Source: Massilia sp. H-1 (GTDB lineage: Bacteria; Pseudomonadota; Gammaproteobacteria; Burkholderiales; Burkholderiaceae_D). Taken from it: DNA of 64,000 nucleotides. The position numbers and the translations under genes were made by a program. Location: the NCBI GenBank assembly GCA_024703915.1, contig CP087969.1, forward strand, positions 4,712,001-4,776,000, written 5' to 3'. A model generated the notes under the pieces. The model saw only the letters and a program-made list of their open reading frames with translations. It was not told the DNA's origin and did not search any database. Within the stretch, counting starts at the first letter, position 1. Each line of letters begins with the position of its first letter. Shown here piece after piece: positions 9,534 through 20,819 of the stretch.

Positions 9534-9572
9534 TCAGGCGGCCGACTGGAGGGCAATGGCATTCGAACGCAT
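9534..9572 (-). CDS. Possible 12-codon small ORF or leader peptide
   Basis: ATG at 9572, preceded seven bases upstream by AGGAGA, encodes M-R-S-N-A-I-A-L-Q-S-A-A and a TGA. It lies about 160 bases upstream of rsgA on the same strand. The strong ribosome-binding site is the only support; the remaining intergenic sequence (9377-9655) shows no other convincing gene. It could be a leader, a microprotein or chance. Confidence 0.3.
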   Translation of the reverse strand: MRSNAIALQSAA

Positions 9573-9655
9573 AGTGAAGTCTCCTGTGGCAGTGGTATGA
9601 GGTTGCCAGCATCCCACGCCGCACCGGTGCAGTCAAGGGTGCTATATTAAGCCGC

Positions 9656-10235
9656 ATGACGAATCTGGCCCGCCTGCGCGACTTTGTCGCCGCTTTCACC
9701 CGCCTTGCCGACCAAGGGGCAGGGGAGGAACGCATCTTCAGCGAGGGCAAGGCGCTGCTGGCGTCGCTGGTGGCGCATGACGACTGGCTGCCGCCGGAAT
9801 TCGCCCGCACCAGCGCCGAACGCTATCAGCAGTATCTGCTGTACTGCGATCCGGCGGAACGCTTTCGGTCGTCAGCTTCGCCTGGGGGCCGGGGCAGGCC
9901 ACGCCGGTGCACGACCACACCGTCTGGGGCATGGTGGGCGTGCTGCGCGGCGCCGAGCGCTGCGAGGAATTCGCGGGCGCGGCGCTGCGCCCGGCCGGTT
10001 CGCACCACCTGGCCGCGGGCGCCATCGATCTCGTTTCGCCCCGGATCGGGGATGTGCACCGGGTCTCGAATGCCTTTGCCGACCGCGATTCGATCAGCAT
10101 CCACGTATGCCCGGCGCCAATATCGGCAAGGTCGAACGGCACGTGTTCGATCCGGCGACGGGCGCGGCCAGCCGCTTCGTCTCCGGCTACACGAACGCGG
10201 CCTCACCCGGGCTGTTGCGTATAATCGACGCTTAG
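9656..10235 (+). CDS. Cysteine dioxygenase type I-like enzyme
   Basis: A cupin dioxygenase expected to oxidise cysteine, or a related thiol such as 3-mercaptopropionate, with non-haem iron. Iron ligands are visible in P-V-H-D-H-T-V-W-G and the later D-V-H-R-V-S-N. Restored length is about 193 residues, normal. The start ATG at 9656 lies close behind TATATT, so the leader is short. Frame slips lie near 9865 and near 10115. The enzyme class is clear; the thiol substrate is not. Confidence 0.85.
10220..10225 (+). promoter_or_regulatory. Possible -10 element for the NYN-domain gene
   Basis: TATAAT, preceded by GCG, inside the 3' end of the dioxygenase gene and 43 bases before the next start codon. 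I see no good -35 at 17 bases, so this is only a candidate. Confidence 0.3.
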
Positions 10236-10267
10236 CCTGAACCAACCAACATCAGAGAACAACATCA

Positions 10268-11451
10268 ATGGCATCATCGAACGACAATATCAGCATGGCC
10301 GTGTTCTGCGACTTCGAGAACGTGGCACTGGGCGTGCACGACGCGAACTACGAAAAATTCGACATCAAGCCGGTCCTGGAGCGTCTACTCCTCAAGGGCA
10401 GCATCGTGGTCAAGAAGGCGTACTGCGACTGGGAGCGCTACAAGGGCTTCAAGGCCACCATGCATGAAGCGAACTTCGAACTGATCGAAATTCCGCACGT
10501 GCGCCAGTCGGGCAAGAACTCGGCCGACATCCGCCTCGTCGTCGATGCGCTGGATCTGTGCTACACCAAGTCGCACGTGAACACCTTCGTGATCATCAGC
10601 GGCGATTCGGACTTCTCGCCCCTGGTATCGAAGCTGCGCGAGAACGCCAAGCAGGTGATCGGTGTGGGCGTCAAGCAGTCGACCTCGGACCTGCTGGTGG
10701 CAAACTGCGACGAATTCATTTTCTACGACGATCTGGTGCGCGAAGTAAAACGTGCGGCCGCCAAGCGCGACGAGCGCAAGCAGCCGCCGCAAGCGCAAAG
10801 TCGCCTGACGAAGGCAATCGCCGCAAGGAAGAAATGGAAGCGCGCAAGGCGCAGGCGATCGAGCTGGTGGTCGAGATGTTCGACGCGCTGGTGTCCGAAC
10901 GCGGCGACAGCGGCAAGATCTGGGCGTCGCTGCTCAAGGACACGCTCAAACGCCGCCGTCCGGATTTCAACGAGACCTATTATGGCTTCCGCACCTTCGG
11001 CAATCTGCTGGAAGAGGCGCAGAACCGCGGCATGCTCGAATTCGGGCGCGATGAGAAGTCGGGCGCGTATGTGTACCGCAGCAGCGCAGCGCATGTGGCC
11101 AGCGCGCCGGTGAGCGAGCCGGTGGTGCAGGAAGCGGCGCCGGTGGAAGCGGTGGTTGAAGAACAGGCGCCAGCCAAGCCGGAATCGCGCCGCCGCGGCG
11201 GACGCGGTGGACGCAAACAGGCCGAGACGGTTGACGAGGTGGTTGAAGTGGTTGAAGTGGTTGAGGTTCAGCCTGAACCTGAGCCGGAAGTGCAGGAAAA
11301 ACCGCGTTCTACGCGTGGTGGACGCAAGCCTGCTGCCAAGAAGGCGGAAGCAGTCGAAGTGGCTCCGGAGCCGGAAGCCGCGCCAGCGCCAGCCAAGAAA
11401 GCCGCCCGCCCACGCCGTCCGGCCAAGCCGAAAGCTGCAAAAGCCGAATAA
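10268..11451 (+). CDS. NYN-domain (PIN-like) protein with OST-HTH/LOTUS domain and low-complexity tail
   Basis: The N-terminal NYN domain (about residues 10-160) carries the acidic nuclease residues in F-C-D-F-E-N-V-A, S-A-D-I-R-L-V-V-D-A and I-S-G-D-S-D-F-S-P. A LOTUS/OST-HTH module follows (I-W-A-S-L-L-K-D-T-L-K-R-R then F-N-L-L-E-style helix, about residues 215-275). The remaining 120 residues are Pro/Ala/Lys/Arg/Glu-rich with V-E-V repeats and R-R-R-G-G-R-G-G-R patches that look nucleic-acid binding. NYN-LOTUS proteins are predicted RNA-processing nucleases. One frame slip lies near 10790. Confidence 0.85.
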
Positions 11452-11457
11452 CCTTCC

Positions 11458-11539
11458 CGTCGCCCTCGCGAAGGCGGGGGCCCATAGCACGTCACCGAAT
11501 TCGGAGACGCTATGGGCCCCCGCCTGCGCGAGGGCGACG
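11458..11539. repeat. REP-like palindromic repeat, copy 1
   Basis: 31-base arms (11458-11488 and 11509-11539) pair with a single mismatch around a 20-base loop containing GAATTC. The arm core is CGAAGGCGGGGGCCCATAGC. Copies at 59108 and 61283 share this core. It starts six bases after the NYN gene stop codon and may end or stabilise that transcript. Confidence 0.85.
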
Positions 11540-11670
11540 TGGTGGTGTGCATCCTTCGCGACGTGTGGTGCGCTTCTTTCGCCTCCCGCTTTTAGCTTGC
11601 CCCTGCACACTCGCCCAAAATGGGGCACACTGACATCTTGATCACCGCACCGGGTCTCAAGGAGTTTGCA

Positions 11671-12096
11671 ATGCAATTGCCTATCGTGCTTACCTTGTCG
11701 CTGGCCCTGCTGGCGCTTACCGCCATGGCTGCGCCGCCGAAGGCCGACCATCCCATCCTCGGCATCTGGCGGCTCACCCTCCCGGACGGCAGCTGCTCCG
11801 AGATCTATCGCTTCCGCGGCGACGGCACCACCTTTGTCACCAGCGCCGAAGAAATCTCCGAAAGCGAATTCGACATCCCGGCCGAGCCCAGCGCCAAGGG
11901 CTTCTACAAACTCACCGACCACATCGTGCGCGACAACGGCAAAAAGGATTGCATCGGCGGCGTCACCAAAATCGGCACCAAGGCCACCCATTTCGTCCAG
12001 TTTCACCCGTCCGGCTCGCTGTTCGTCATGTGCGTGAAAGAGTCGCTCGACGCCTGCATCGGCCCCTTCCTGCGCCTGCCCGGGCAGGATTCCTGA
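11671..12096 (+). CDS. Small exported protein, unrecognised
   Basis: ATG at 11671 follows AAGGAG. The 141-residue protein has a signal peptide (M-Q-L-P-I-V-L-T-L-S-L-A-L-L-A-L-T-A-M-A-A) and a mature part with L-G-I-W-R-L-T-L-P-D-G-S-C and three further cysteines near the C-terminus, suggesting disulphides in the periplasm. G-I-W-R at the start of the mature domain recalls lipocalin-like beta barrels, but this is a guess. The frame is intact. The phosphoesterase gene begins five bases after its stop. Confidence 0.75.
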   Translation: MQLPIVLTLSLALLALTAMAAPPKADHPILGIWRLTLPDGSCSEIYRFRGDGTTFVTSAEEISESEFDIPAEPSAKGFYKLTDHIVRDNGKKDCIGGVTKIGTKATHFVQFHPSGSLFVMCVKESLDACIGPFLRLPGQDS

Positions 12097-12100
12097 GCCG

Positions 12101-12565
12101 ATGGTCCGGATCGGCGTCATCTCCGATACGCACGGCCTGCTGCGCCCGGAGGCGCTAGCCGCGCTCGCCGGATGCGACCACATCGTCCACGGCGGCGACA
12201 TCGGCGGCCAGGACATCCTCGACCAGTTGCGCGCGATCGCGCCTGCTGACCGTCGTGCGCGGCAATAACGACCGCGCGCCATGGGCTGACGCCGTGCCCG
12301 AGACGGCGCGCGTGCAGATCGCTTCTACCTCACGCTGTTTGCCGTGCACGACATCGCCACCATCGGCCTCGACCCGGCCGCCGAAGGGATCGCCGTCGTC
12401 GTCAGCGGCCACTCCCACCAACCGCTGGCCGAATGGCGCGGCGGCGTGCTGTACCTCAATCCAGGCAGTGCGGGGCCGCGCCGCTTTCGCCTGCCGGTCT
12501 CGCTTGCCCACCTGAGCATCGACGGCGCCGCCCCGGCCGCCCGCATCATCGAACTGGCCGTATAG
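12101..12565 (+). CDS. YfcE/MJ0936-type metallophosphoesterase
   Basis: A calcineurin-like phosphoesterase of the small YfcE class, restored to about 157 residues. Metal and catalytic motifs appear in order: I-S-D-T-H-G, G-G-D-I-G, R-G-N-N-D and S-G-H-S-H, followed by N-P-G-S-A-G-P-R-R. The family hydrolyses phosphodiesters in vitro; the natural substrate is unknown. Frame slips lie near 12240 and near 12330. It follows the exported protein by four bases and is probably co-transcribed. Confidence 0.85.
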
Positions 12566-12605
12566 GTTATATTGCTGGCCAGTTGAACTATTGCATTGGG
12601 GCACT

Positions 12606-14068
12606 ATGTCGCCGTCCGTCCTGTTTCTCATCCTTATCGCCTACTTTGCCCTGCTGGTGGGCGTTGCCTGGCTGACTTCGCGCCACGCCAATAATGAAAG
12701 TTTCTTCATCGGCAACAAAAGCAGCAACTGGATGCTGGTCGCTTTCGGCATGGTCGGCACCACGCTGTCCGGCGTGACCTTCATCAGCGTGCCGGGCGCG
12801 GTCGGGCGCGACGGTTTCCGGCTACATGCAGATCCTGATCGGCTACGTGATCGGCTACATCGCGGTCGCCTTCATCCTGTTGCCGCTGTATTACCGCCTG
12901 AAGCTGACCTCGATCTACCACTACCTGGACGTGCGCCTCGGGCGCCGCGCCTACCAAAGCGGGGCCGCGTTCTTCATCCTGTCGCGCCTGCTGGGCGCCA
13001 CGGCACGGCTTTACCTGGTCGTCAATATCCTGCAGGCGATCATTCTCGACAGCCTGGGCGTGCCGTTCTGGATGACGACCCTGATTATCCTGGGCATGAT
13101 CCTGGTCTACACCTACCAGGGCGGCGTCAAGACCATCGTCTGGACCGACACGCTGCAAACGTCCTGCATGCTGTTTGGCCTGGTCGCCTGCGTGGTGTTC
13201 CTGCTCGGACAGCTCGACATGGGCGTCGCCCAGAGTCTGGCGCAGATGAGCGAACGCGGCCTGTCGCGCGTGTTTGACCGACGCCGACAGCCCCGGCTTC
13301 TGGCTCAAGCAGATCGTGGCCTAAGCATCTTCATCGTGATCACCATGACCGGGCTGGACCAGGAGATGATGCAGAAGACCATCTCCGTCAAGACACTGCG
13401 CGATTCGCAGAAGAACCTGCTGACCCTGACCGTGATCCTGGTGCTGGTCCTGACCCTGTTCATGTTCCTGGGCGGCTTGCTGCATCTGTACGCGCCGCTG
13501 GCGGGCGTGACGGCCAGCGGCGACAAGCTGTTCGCCGCCGTGGTCATGGGTCATTTGCTTAAAGCAGCGGTACAGGTGATTTTCCTGGTGGCGCTCATTT
13601 CGGCGCTGTTCCCCAGCGCCGACGGCGCCATCACGGCGCTGACCTCGACCGTCTGCATCGACCTGCTGGGGCTGCAGCGCCGCCAGGACTTGTCCGAGGC
13701 GGACAAGGTGCGCTGGCGCCACCGCGTGCACCTGGGTTTCGCGCTCCTGTTCCTGCTGCTGGTGATGGCGTTCAAGCTGGCCGACAGCCCGAGCATGATC
13801 GCGGTGGTGCTCAAGCTGGCTTAGCTATACCTATGGTCCGCTGCTGGGCCTGTTCGCCTTCGGCATCCTGACGCGGCGCAGCCTGCGTGAGCGCTGGGTG
13901 CCGCTGGTGGCGGTCAGCGGACCGGTTTTATGCTGGATCCTTGAGCTAAATCAGGGATTGCTGCTGGGCAGCTATCGACTGGGGCTTGAACTGTTGATTA
14001 TCAATGGCATATTGGTATTTGCGGGATTGTGGGTGATTTCGCGTCCGCAGGAAGGCGCGCAGAAGTGA
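12606..14068 (+). CDS. Sodium:solute symporter (SSS family)
   Basis: A multi-pass inner-membrane transporter of about 485 residues with N-x-E-S-F-F-I-G-N-K-S-S-N-W, the F-I-S-V-P-G-A-V-G segment and a central T-M-T-G-L-D-Q-E-M-M-Q-K that is typical of SSS proteins of the sialic-acid/proline branch. The substrate is not determinable. Frame breaks: an extra G near 12803, a slip near 13280, GCCTAAGC at 13319 and GCTTAGC at 13819; after repair the C-terminus reads A-G-Y-T-Y-G-P-L-L-G-L-F and ends at the TGA 14066-14068. Confidence 0.88.
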
Positions 14069-14153
14069 TCATTTAGACCACAAGGCGCTGCGATTTCGCT
14101 TAGAGTAGCAAGGTTGTAGCTTTCCATCACTTTCAATTTCTGCCGGAGTTTCG

Positions 14154-16020
14154 ATGTCATTCAAACCCTTGTCCTTCCTGCGCCGTGGCTTTGGCATGTT
14201 CTGGGGCGCCCTGGACGCTACACGCCGCACCGTTTTCAACCTGATTTTCCTGCTGTTCCTGATCGTTATCATCAGCGCGATCTTCTCAGGGCGGACCGAA
14301 ACCGATCGCCCCGCGTACCGCCCTGGTGCTCGAACTCAAAGGCGAGCTGGTCGAACAGCACAGCGGTACCGTGCGCGACGTCTTCGTGGCGGGCCTGTCC
14401 GGCGACAACCAAAAGAGCGTGCAGCTGCGCTGACATCCTGACCGTGCTCGAGACGGCGGAAAAAGACAAGAACATCACCACCATCGTCCTGCTGCTGGAC
14501 GAGCTCGACGGTGCTTAAGCCTGGCCACGCTGCACGAAGTGGGCGCCGCGCTCGACCGCGCCAAGGCGGCTAAAGCAAGAAAGTGGTCGCCTGGGGCGGC
14601 GCCTATGACCAGAAGCGCTACCTGCTGGCGTCGCACGCCGACGAGGTCTATCTGCACCCGATGGGCAATGTGATGATCGAAGGTTTCGGCCGTCACCGCA
14701 ATTACTACCGCGATGCGCTCGACAAGCTGGGCGTGACCGTCAACCTGATGAAAGTGGGCACCTACAAGAGCGCTGCCGAACCGTACATCAGCAACGGCCC
14801 GTCGCAGGCGGCGTCGGAAGCGGAAGCATATCTGTACAACGCGATGTGGGAAGGCTATACCACCGACGTTGAAAAGAACCGCAAGCTGCTGGCGGGGCAG
14901 CATCATGAAAATGATCAACGATCTGCCCAAGCTGATGGAAGCGACCAATGGCGATGTTGCCAAGCTGGCGCTGGAAACCAAGCTGGTGGACGGCATCAAG
15001 ACGCGACGACGAAGTGCGTGCCATGCTGATCAAGCGCGGCGCCCTGGATGAAAAATCCAAGAGCTTCCGCCAGGTCGCGTTCAACGACTACCTGGGGCGC
15101 GTGCATCCGAAGCTGTTTGGCGACGCGATCGGCGTGGTCGTCGCTTCCGGCGAGATCACGGACGGCGTGGCTGCCCCGGGCGCCATCGGCGGCCAGTCGA
15201 CCGCTGCCCTGATCCGTCAGGCGCGCGAAGACGACGACATCAAGGCCGTCGTGCTGCGGGTCGATTCGCCAGGCGGCAGCGCCTACGGTTCCGAACTGAT
15301 CCGCCGCGAGCTGGAACTGACGCGCGGGGGCAAGCAAGCCGGTCGTGGTGTCGATGGGTAACGTCGCGGCATCGGGCGGCTACTGGATTTCGATGGCGTC
15401 CGACGAAGTCGTCGCCGACCGTTCGACCGTGACCGGTCTGATCGGCGTGTTCTCGTTGATTCCGACCGCCGACAAGGTGGCCGACAAGCTGGGCATCCAT
15501 ACCGCAGGCCACACGACGACCTGGCTGGCTTGGCGCCTACAACCCGCTGCGTCCGCTGGACCCGCGCTTCGGTCAGCTGGTACAGAGCAGCGTCAACCAT
15601 ATTTACGCCGAGTTCACCGGCAAGGCCGCGCAGGCACGCAAGACCACCCCGGCCAAGATCGACGAAGTGGGCCAGGGCCGCGTCTGGACCGGCCTGCAGG
15701 CGCAGGAACGCGGCCTGATCGACACCATCGGCAGCTATGGCGACGCCGTCAAGTCGGCCGCCAAGCGCGCCAAGCTGGGCAGCAACTACCGTCTGTCGTA
15801 CATCGAACGCGAAGGTTCGGCATTCGAAAAACTGCTGACCAAGTTCGGCGCCACCTCGACCCAGGTGTTCTCGATCCAGGTCAAGCTCGGCATGTTGCCG
15901 CCTGGCCTGCCGCAAGGCGCGGTGGCCGATGTCACCAAAGAACTGACCTGGCTGAACGACATGTCGGCCAGCCGCACGCCGTACCAGGCGATCGTGCACT
16001 GCATGTGCACTGCGCCATAG
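14154..16020 (+). CDS. sppA: Signal peptide peptidase, protease IV (67K type)
   Basis: Long-form SppA, about 615 residues, with an N-terminal transmembrane anchor (F-N-L-I-F-L-L-F-L-I-V-I-I). The catalytic Lys of the first half sits in L-M-K-V-G-T-Y-K-S-A-A-E-P-Y and the nucleophile Ser of the second half in N-V-A-A-S-G-G-Y-W. It degrades cleaved signal peptides at the inner membrane. It is heavily interrupted in this assembly: slips near 14300, 14430, 14897, 15005 and 15320, GCTTAAGC at 14513, GCTAAAGC at 14569 and GCTTGGC at 15528. Each of the last three is repaired by GCCGGC. Confidence 0.92.
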
Positions 16021-16077
16021 GCGCTTTTTGTAGCGAGTTTGTAACGGCTTGTAGCAGCTAAAACAGCCGGTCCCAGC

Positions 16078-16106
16078 GGGCGCATGTCGAACATGCGCCC
16101 GTTTTT
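16078..16106 (+). terminator. Rho-independent terminator after sppA
   Basis: A perfect 10-base stem (16078-16087 with 16091-16100) with a CGA loop, followed by G and five T. It lies 58 bases past the sppA stop codon. Confidence 0.85.
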
Positions 16107-16261
16107 ATTGGGGGTCGCATTTCTGAGGGCAACAGGGGCAGGAGAGGGCAGGGGACGAAAGCGGCACTATGTAAAACGGCACTGTGCGCTAGGAAACATA
16201 TGGGAGCGGACGGCCATGCTACAGTCAACTTGATATCGTTGCATACACGACAAGGAAAAGC

Positions 16262-17716
16262 ATGAAAGCCGCCCTCACCACGCCACCGCCGCGCAACCGC
16301 CGCGCCAAGATCATCGGCAGCATCATCGCTGTCCTTGCCATGGCCGCGCTTGGCGGCCTGGCCTGGTACCTGACCCATCAGCCCAAGGACGCGGGCGCGA
16401 TGCAGGCTTGGCGGCCCCCGGCGGACCCGGTGGACCCGGCGGGCCGGGCGGTGGCGGCGGGCGCGGTGGCCGTGGCGCCACCACGGTCGGCGTCGCCACG
16501 GCGGAGCTGGCCGACATTCCGGTCAATCTCGAAGCCCTTGGCACCGTCACCGCGGCCGCCACCGCGACCGTGCGTCCGCAGGTGTCCGGCATTCTGCAGA
16601 AGATCCATTTCAGCGAAGGCCAGCTGGTCAAGGCGGGGCAGGTGATGGCGACCATCGATCCGCGCTCGTTCGAGATGGCGCTGCTGCAGGCGTCGGGCCA
16701 ACGCCAGCGCGACGAGGCCCAGCTGGCCAGCGCGCCGTGACGCTCGAGCGTTTCCGCACGCTGCTGGAGCAGGACTCGATCGCGCGCCAGGACGTCGACA
16801 CCCAGGCCGCGCTGGTCAAGCAGCTGGAAGGCACGGCCATGACCGACCGCGCTGCCGAAGGCATCGCCAAACTGAACCTGAGCTACACCCAGATCAAGGC
16901 GCCGATCACCGGCCGCGTGGGTCTGCGTGTGGTCGACATGGGGAACCTGGTCTCCAGCGGCGACGCGGCCGGTATCGCCGTCATCACGCAGCTGTCGCCG
17001 ATCGATGTTGAATTCGCGGTGCCGCAGGACCGCGTGCCGTCCCTGCAGGAGAGCATCCACAGCGGCGCCAATTTGTTTAAGCTGCCGCCTTCGACCGCAC
17101 CCGCACCAATTCGCTCGCCCGTGGCAAGTTCGCCGCGCTCGACAACCAGGTCGACGTGCAGACCGGTACCGTGCGCGCCAAGGCGCGCTTTGCCAATGAC
17201 GACCAGGCGCTGTTCCCCAGCCAGTTCGTGAACCTGCGGCTGGAACTGCGCACCATCAAGGACGCGGTCATGGTGCCGGTCACCGCGCTGCGCAACAGCA
17301 GCACAGGCGACTTTGTCTATGTGCTCAACGCGGCCGACCGCACGGTGGCCGTGCGGCCCGTCACGCGCGGCCAGGCAACGGTCGACAAGGTCCAGATCAA
17401 GACCGGGCTGGAAGGCGGGCGAACAGGTGATCACGGAAGGTGCGGACCGCCTCAAGGATGGCGCGCGTGTCACGCTGCCGGGCGACAAACCGCAGACTGG
17501 CGCGGGCGGTGGCCGCCGTGGCGGGCGCCGCAGTGCCGAGGGCGCTGCACCGGCGGAAGCGGCAGCCGGCGGCGTCGGCCGCATCGTCGGCATCGGCAGC
17601 ATCGGCAGCATCGGCAGCATCGGCGCCGGCCGCCGAAGGCGAACGCAAACGCTGGCGCGATGGCGCCGGCGGGCGAACGGCCGCGCCGTCAGCGTGAAGG
17701 CACGGAGCAGCAATGA
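16262..17716 (+). CDS. RND efflux periplasmic adaptor (MdtA-like)
   Basis: Membrane-fusion protein linking the RND pump to the outer-membrane channel. It has an N-terminal anchor ([14 protein letters not shown]), then an unusual Gly/Pro-repeat linker (G-G-P triplets, then G-G-R-G-G-R-G), the lipoyl half-motifs T-V-R-P-Q-V-S-G and [10 protein letters not shown], and beta-barrel segment [10 protein letters not shown]. The C-terminal extension carries Ala/Ser repeats encoded by a 9-bp tandem repeat at 17590-17625. Breaks: GCTTGGC at 16407, and slips near 16730, 17085, 17415 and 17668. The ATG of the next gene overlaps its stop. Confidence 0.9.
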
Positions 17717-20700
17717 GCCCGTCGGCCCCCTTTATCCGGCGGCCGGTCGCCACCTCGCTGCTGATGCTGGCGATCGTGCTGGCGGGGCTGGTCGGCTTCA
17801 AGTTCCTGCCGCTGTCGGCGCTGCCCCAGGTCGATTTTCCAACCATCCAGGTGCAGACGCTGTACCCGGGCGCCAGCCCCGAGGTGATGGCGCGTACGGT
17901 GACGGCGCCGCTGGAACGGCGCTTCGGCCAGATGGCGGGCCTGAACCGCATGAGTTCCACCAGCGCGGCCGGGGTGTCGATCGTGACGCTGCAGTTCGGC
18001 CTGGGCCAGACGCTGGACGTGGCCGAGCAGGAAGTGCAGGCCGCGATCAACGCCGGCGGCTCGCTGCTGCCGACCGACTTGCTTGCGCGCCGCCCGTGTA
18101 CGCCAAGGTCAACCCGGCCGACGCGCCGGTGCTGACGCTGGCGATCACGTCGGACACGCTGCCGCTGACGGAAGTGCAGAACCTGGTCAACACGCGCCTG
18201 GCGCTCAAGATCAGCCAGGTGTCCGGCGTGGGCCTGGTCACGCTCAGCGGCGGGCAACGTCCTGCGGTGCGGATCCAGGCCGATACCGGCGCGCTCGCGT
18301 CCTACGGTCTGGGACTCGACACGCTGCGCACGGCGATTTCCGGCGCCAACGCCAACAGCGCCAAGGGTAATTTCGACGGGCCGTCGCGCTCCTACGCGAT
18401 CAATGCCAACGACCAGCTGATGACGGTGCCCGATTACGAGAACCTGATCGTCGCCTACCGCAACGAAGCGCCGGTGCGCCTCAAGGATGTGGCCAAGGTG
18501 GTCGACAGCGCCGAGAACGTCAAGCTCGGCGCCTGGGCCAACATGAAGCTTAGCCATCATTCTCAACGTGCAGCGCCAGCCGGGCGCCAACGTGATCGCC
18601 ACCGTGGACGCGATCAAGAAGCAGCTGCCGGAACTGGCCGAGGGCTTGCTTAAGCATCGGTGCGGCTGGACGTCCTGTCCGACCGCACGACCGGCATCCG
18701 GGCTTCGGTCATGCACGTGGAATTCGAACTGCTGCTGGCCGTGGCGCTGGTGGTGCTGGTGATTTTCGCCTTCCTGCACAGTATCCGCGCTACCGTGATC
18801 GCCAGCCTGGCGGTGCCGATCTCGCTGATCGGCGCCTGTGGCGTCATGTACCTGCTCGGCTACAGCCTGAACAACCTGAGCCTGATGGCGCTCACGATCG
18901 CGACCGGCTTCGTGGTCGACGATGCGATTGTCATGATCGAGAACATCGCGCGCTATATCGAAAAGGGCGACAAGCCGATGGACGCCGCCCTCAAGGGCGC
19001 GACCCAGATCGGCTTTACCATCATCTCGCTGACGGTGTCGCTGATCGCGGTGCTGATACCCTTGCTGTTCATGGGCGACGTGGTAGGCCGCCTGTTCCAC
19101 GAGTTCGCCATCACGCTGGCGATCACGATCCTGATCTCGGCGGTGGTGTCGCTCACGCTGGTGCCGATGATGTCCGGCCGCTGGCTGCGCAGCCACGCCG
19201 ACGAGCATCCGGGCGCCATGGCGCGCCGCACGCAGGCATTCTTTGACAGCGTGATCGTGCGCTACGACCATGCGCTCGACTGGGTGCTGGCGCGCCAGGG
19301 CCTGACCCTGATCGTGGCGCTGGCCACGCTGATCCTCACGGCGCTGCTGTACATCTGGATACCCAAGGGCCTGTTCCCGACCCAGGACACGGGGCAGCTG
19401 CAGGCGCGGGTGGAGATGCGCCAGGCGATTTCCTACGACCGCATGGCCGAACTGCAGCAGCAGGCCGCGCGCGGATCCTGGCCGATCCCGACGTCGCCTC
19501 GCTCAGCTCCAACGTGGGCGTGGATGCGGCCAACAACATGATGCTTCACACCGGCCGCATGCTGATCAACCTCAAGCAAAAACGCAGCAGCAGCCAGGAA
19601 GAGACCATGAACCGCCTGCGCAAGCGCGTGGCCGACGTTGCTTAAGCGTGACCCTGTACCTGCAGCCGACCCAGGATCTGACGATCGACGCCGAAACGGG
19701 GCCGACCCAGTACCGCGTGTCGATCGAAGGGGCGGACAATGCCACCGTCACCGAGTGGGCGACCAAACTGGTCAGGAAGCTGCAGGGCGACCAGCACGTG
19801 CGCAACGTGGTGACCGACGCCGACAAGCGATGGGCGCGGCGGCCATGGTCAGCATCGACCACGATACCGCTTCGCGCATGTCGGTCACGGCCGCGTCGAT
19901 CGACGACGCGCTCTACAGCGCCTACGGCCAGCGCATCGTCTCCACCATCTTCACCGAGACCAACCAGTATCGCGTGATCCTGGAAGCGCAGCGCGACGAA
20001 GCGATGTCGGTCGGCGCGCTCGGCCAGCTGCCGCTCAAGACCGGCTCCGGCAAGACCACACCGCTGGCGGCGGTGGCCAGCGTGGTCGAACAGGACGCGC
20101 CGCTGCAGATCACCCACGTGGCGCAGTATCCGGCCACCACCATCGGCTTCGATACCGCGCCCGGCGTGTCGCTGGGCCAGTCGGTCGAGGCGATCCGCGC
20201 GGCGGCCAAGGCGATCGGCATGCTTAAGCCGCGGTCAGCATGAGCTTCCTGGGCGCCTCCGGTGCGTACGAGAATTCGCTGTCGAACCAGCTGTGGCTGA
20301 TCCTGGCGGCGGTGGTGTGCGTGTACATCGTGCTCGGCGTGCTGTACGAAAGCTATATCCATCCGCTGACGATCCTGTCGACGCTGCCCTCGGCCGGCGT
20401 GGGCGCGCTGCTGGCGCTGATGATCAGCGGGCAGGACCTGGGCGTGATCGGCATCATCGGCATCATTCTCCTGATCGGCATCGTCAAGAAGAACGCGATC
20501 ATGATGATCGATTTTGCGATCGAGGCCGAACGCGAGCAGGGCATGGCGCCGCGCGAGGCGATCCAGCAGGCGGCGCTGCTGCGCTTCCGCCCGATCCTGA
20601 TGACGACCCTGGCGGCCCTGTTTGCGGCCGTGCCGCTGATGCTGGGCTGGGGCGAGGGCGCCGAACTGCGCCGTCCGCTCGGTCTGGCGATCTTCGGCGG

Positions 20701-20819
20701 CCTGATCGTGAGCCAGTTGCTGACGCTGTTCACGACGCCCGTCATTTACCTGGGCTTTGACCGCCTGGCGCGGCGCTGGAGCTAAGCAGGGCGGCGAAGC
20801 GGCCGGAGTGGCCAAGTGA
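17713..20819 (+). CDS. RND efflux pump inner-membrane subunit (MdtB-like)
   Basis: First of two adjacent RND pumps, about 1030 residues when restored, so the set resembles MdtABC, where MdtB and MdtC form a mixed trimer. The proton-relay Asp pair is in [14 protein letters not shown]; the second half has [14 protein letters not shown] and [10 protein letters not shown]. Seven or more breaks, among them GCTTGCGC 18081, GCTTAGC 18548, GCTTAAGC 18648, 19640 and 20222. GCTAAGC at 20781 creates a false TAA; with GCCGGC the frame runs to the TGA at 20817-20819, which overlaps the next gene's GTG. Confidence 0.92.

Noticed and set aside
10723-12282. A 519-codon minus-strand ORF across the NYN gene and its neighbour.
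   Set aside because: It runs through a palindromic repeat and opposite to well-supported genes; the composition is that of a shadow frame.
17590-17625. Short tandem repeat as a CRISPR array.
   Set aside because: The unit is 9 bp, contiguous and without spacers; it encodes an Ala/Ser linker.
17397-19271. A 624-codon ORF on the minus strand, antisense to the RND adaptor and pump.
   Set aside because: Its product is His/Arg/Asp-rich low-complexity text typical of antisense frames in GC-rich genes; the plus-strand frame has clear RND motifs.
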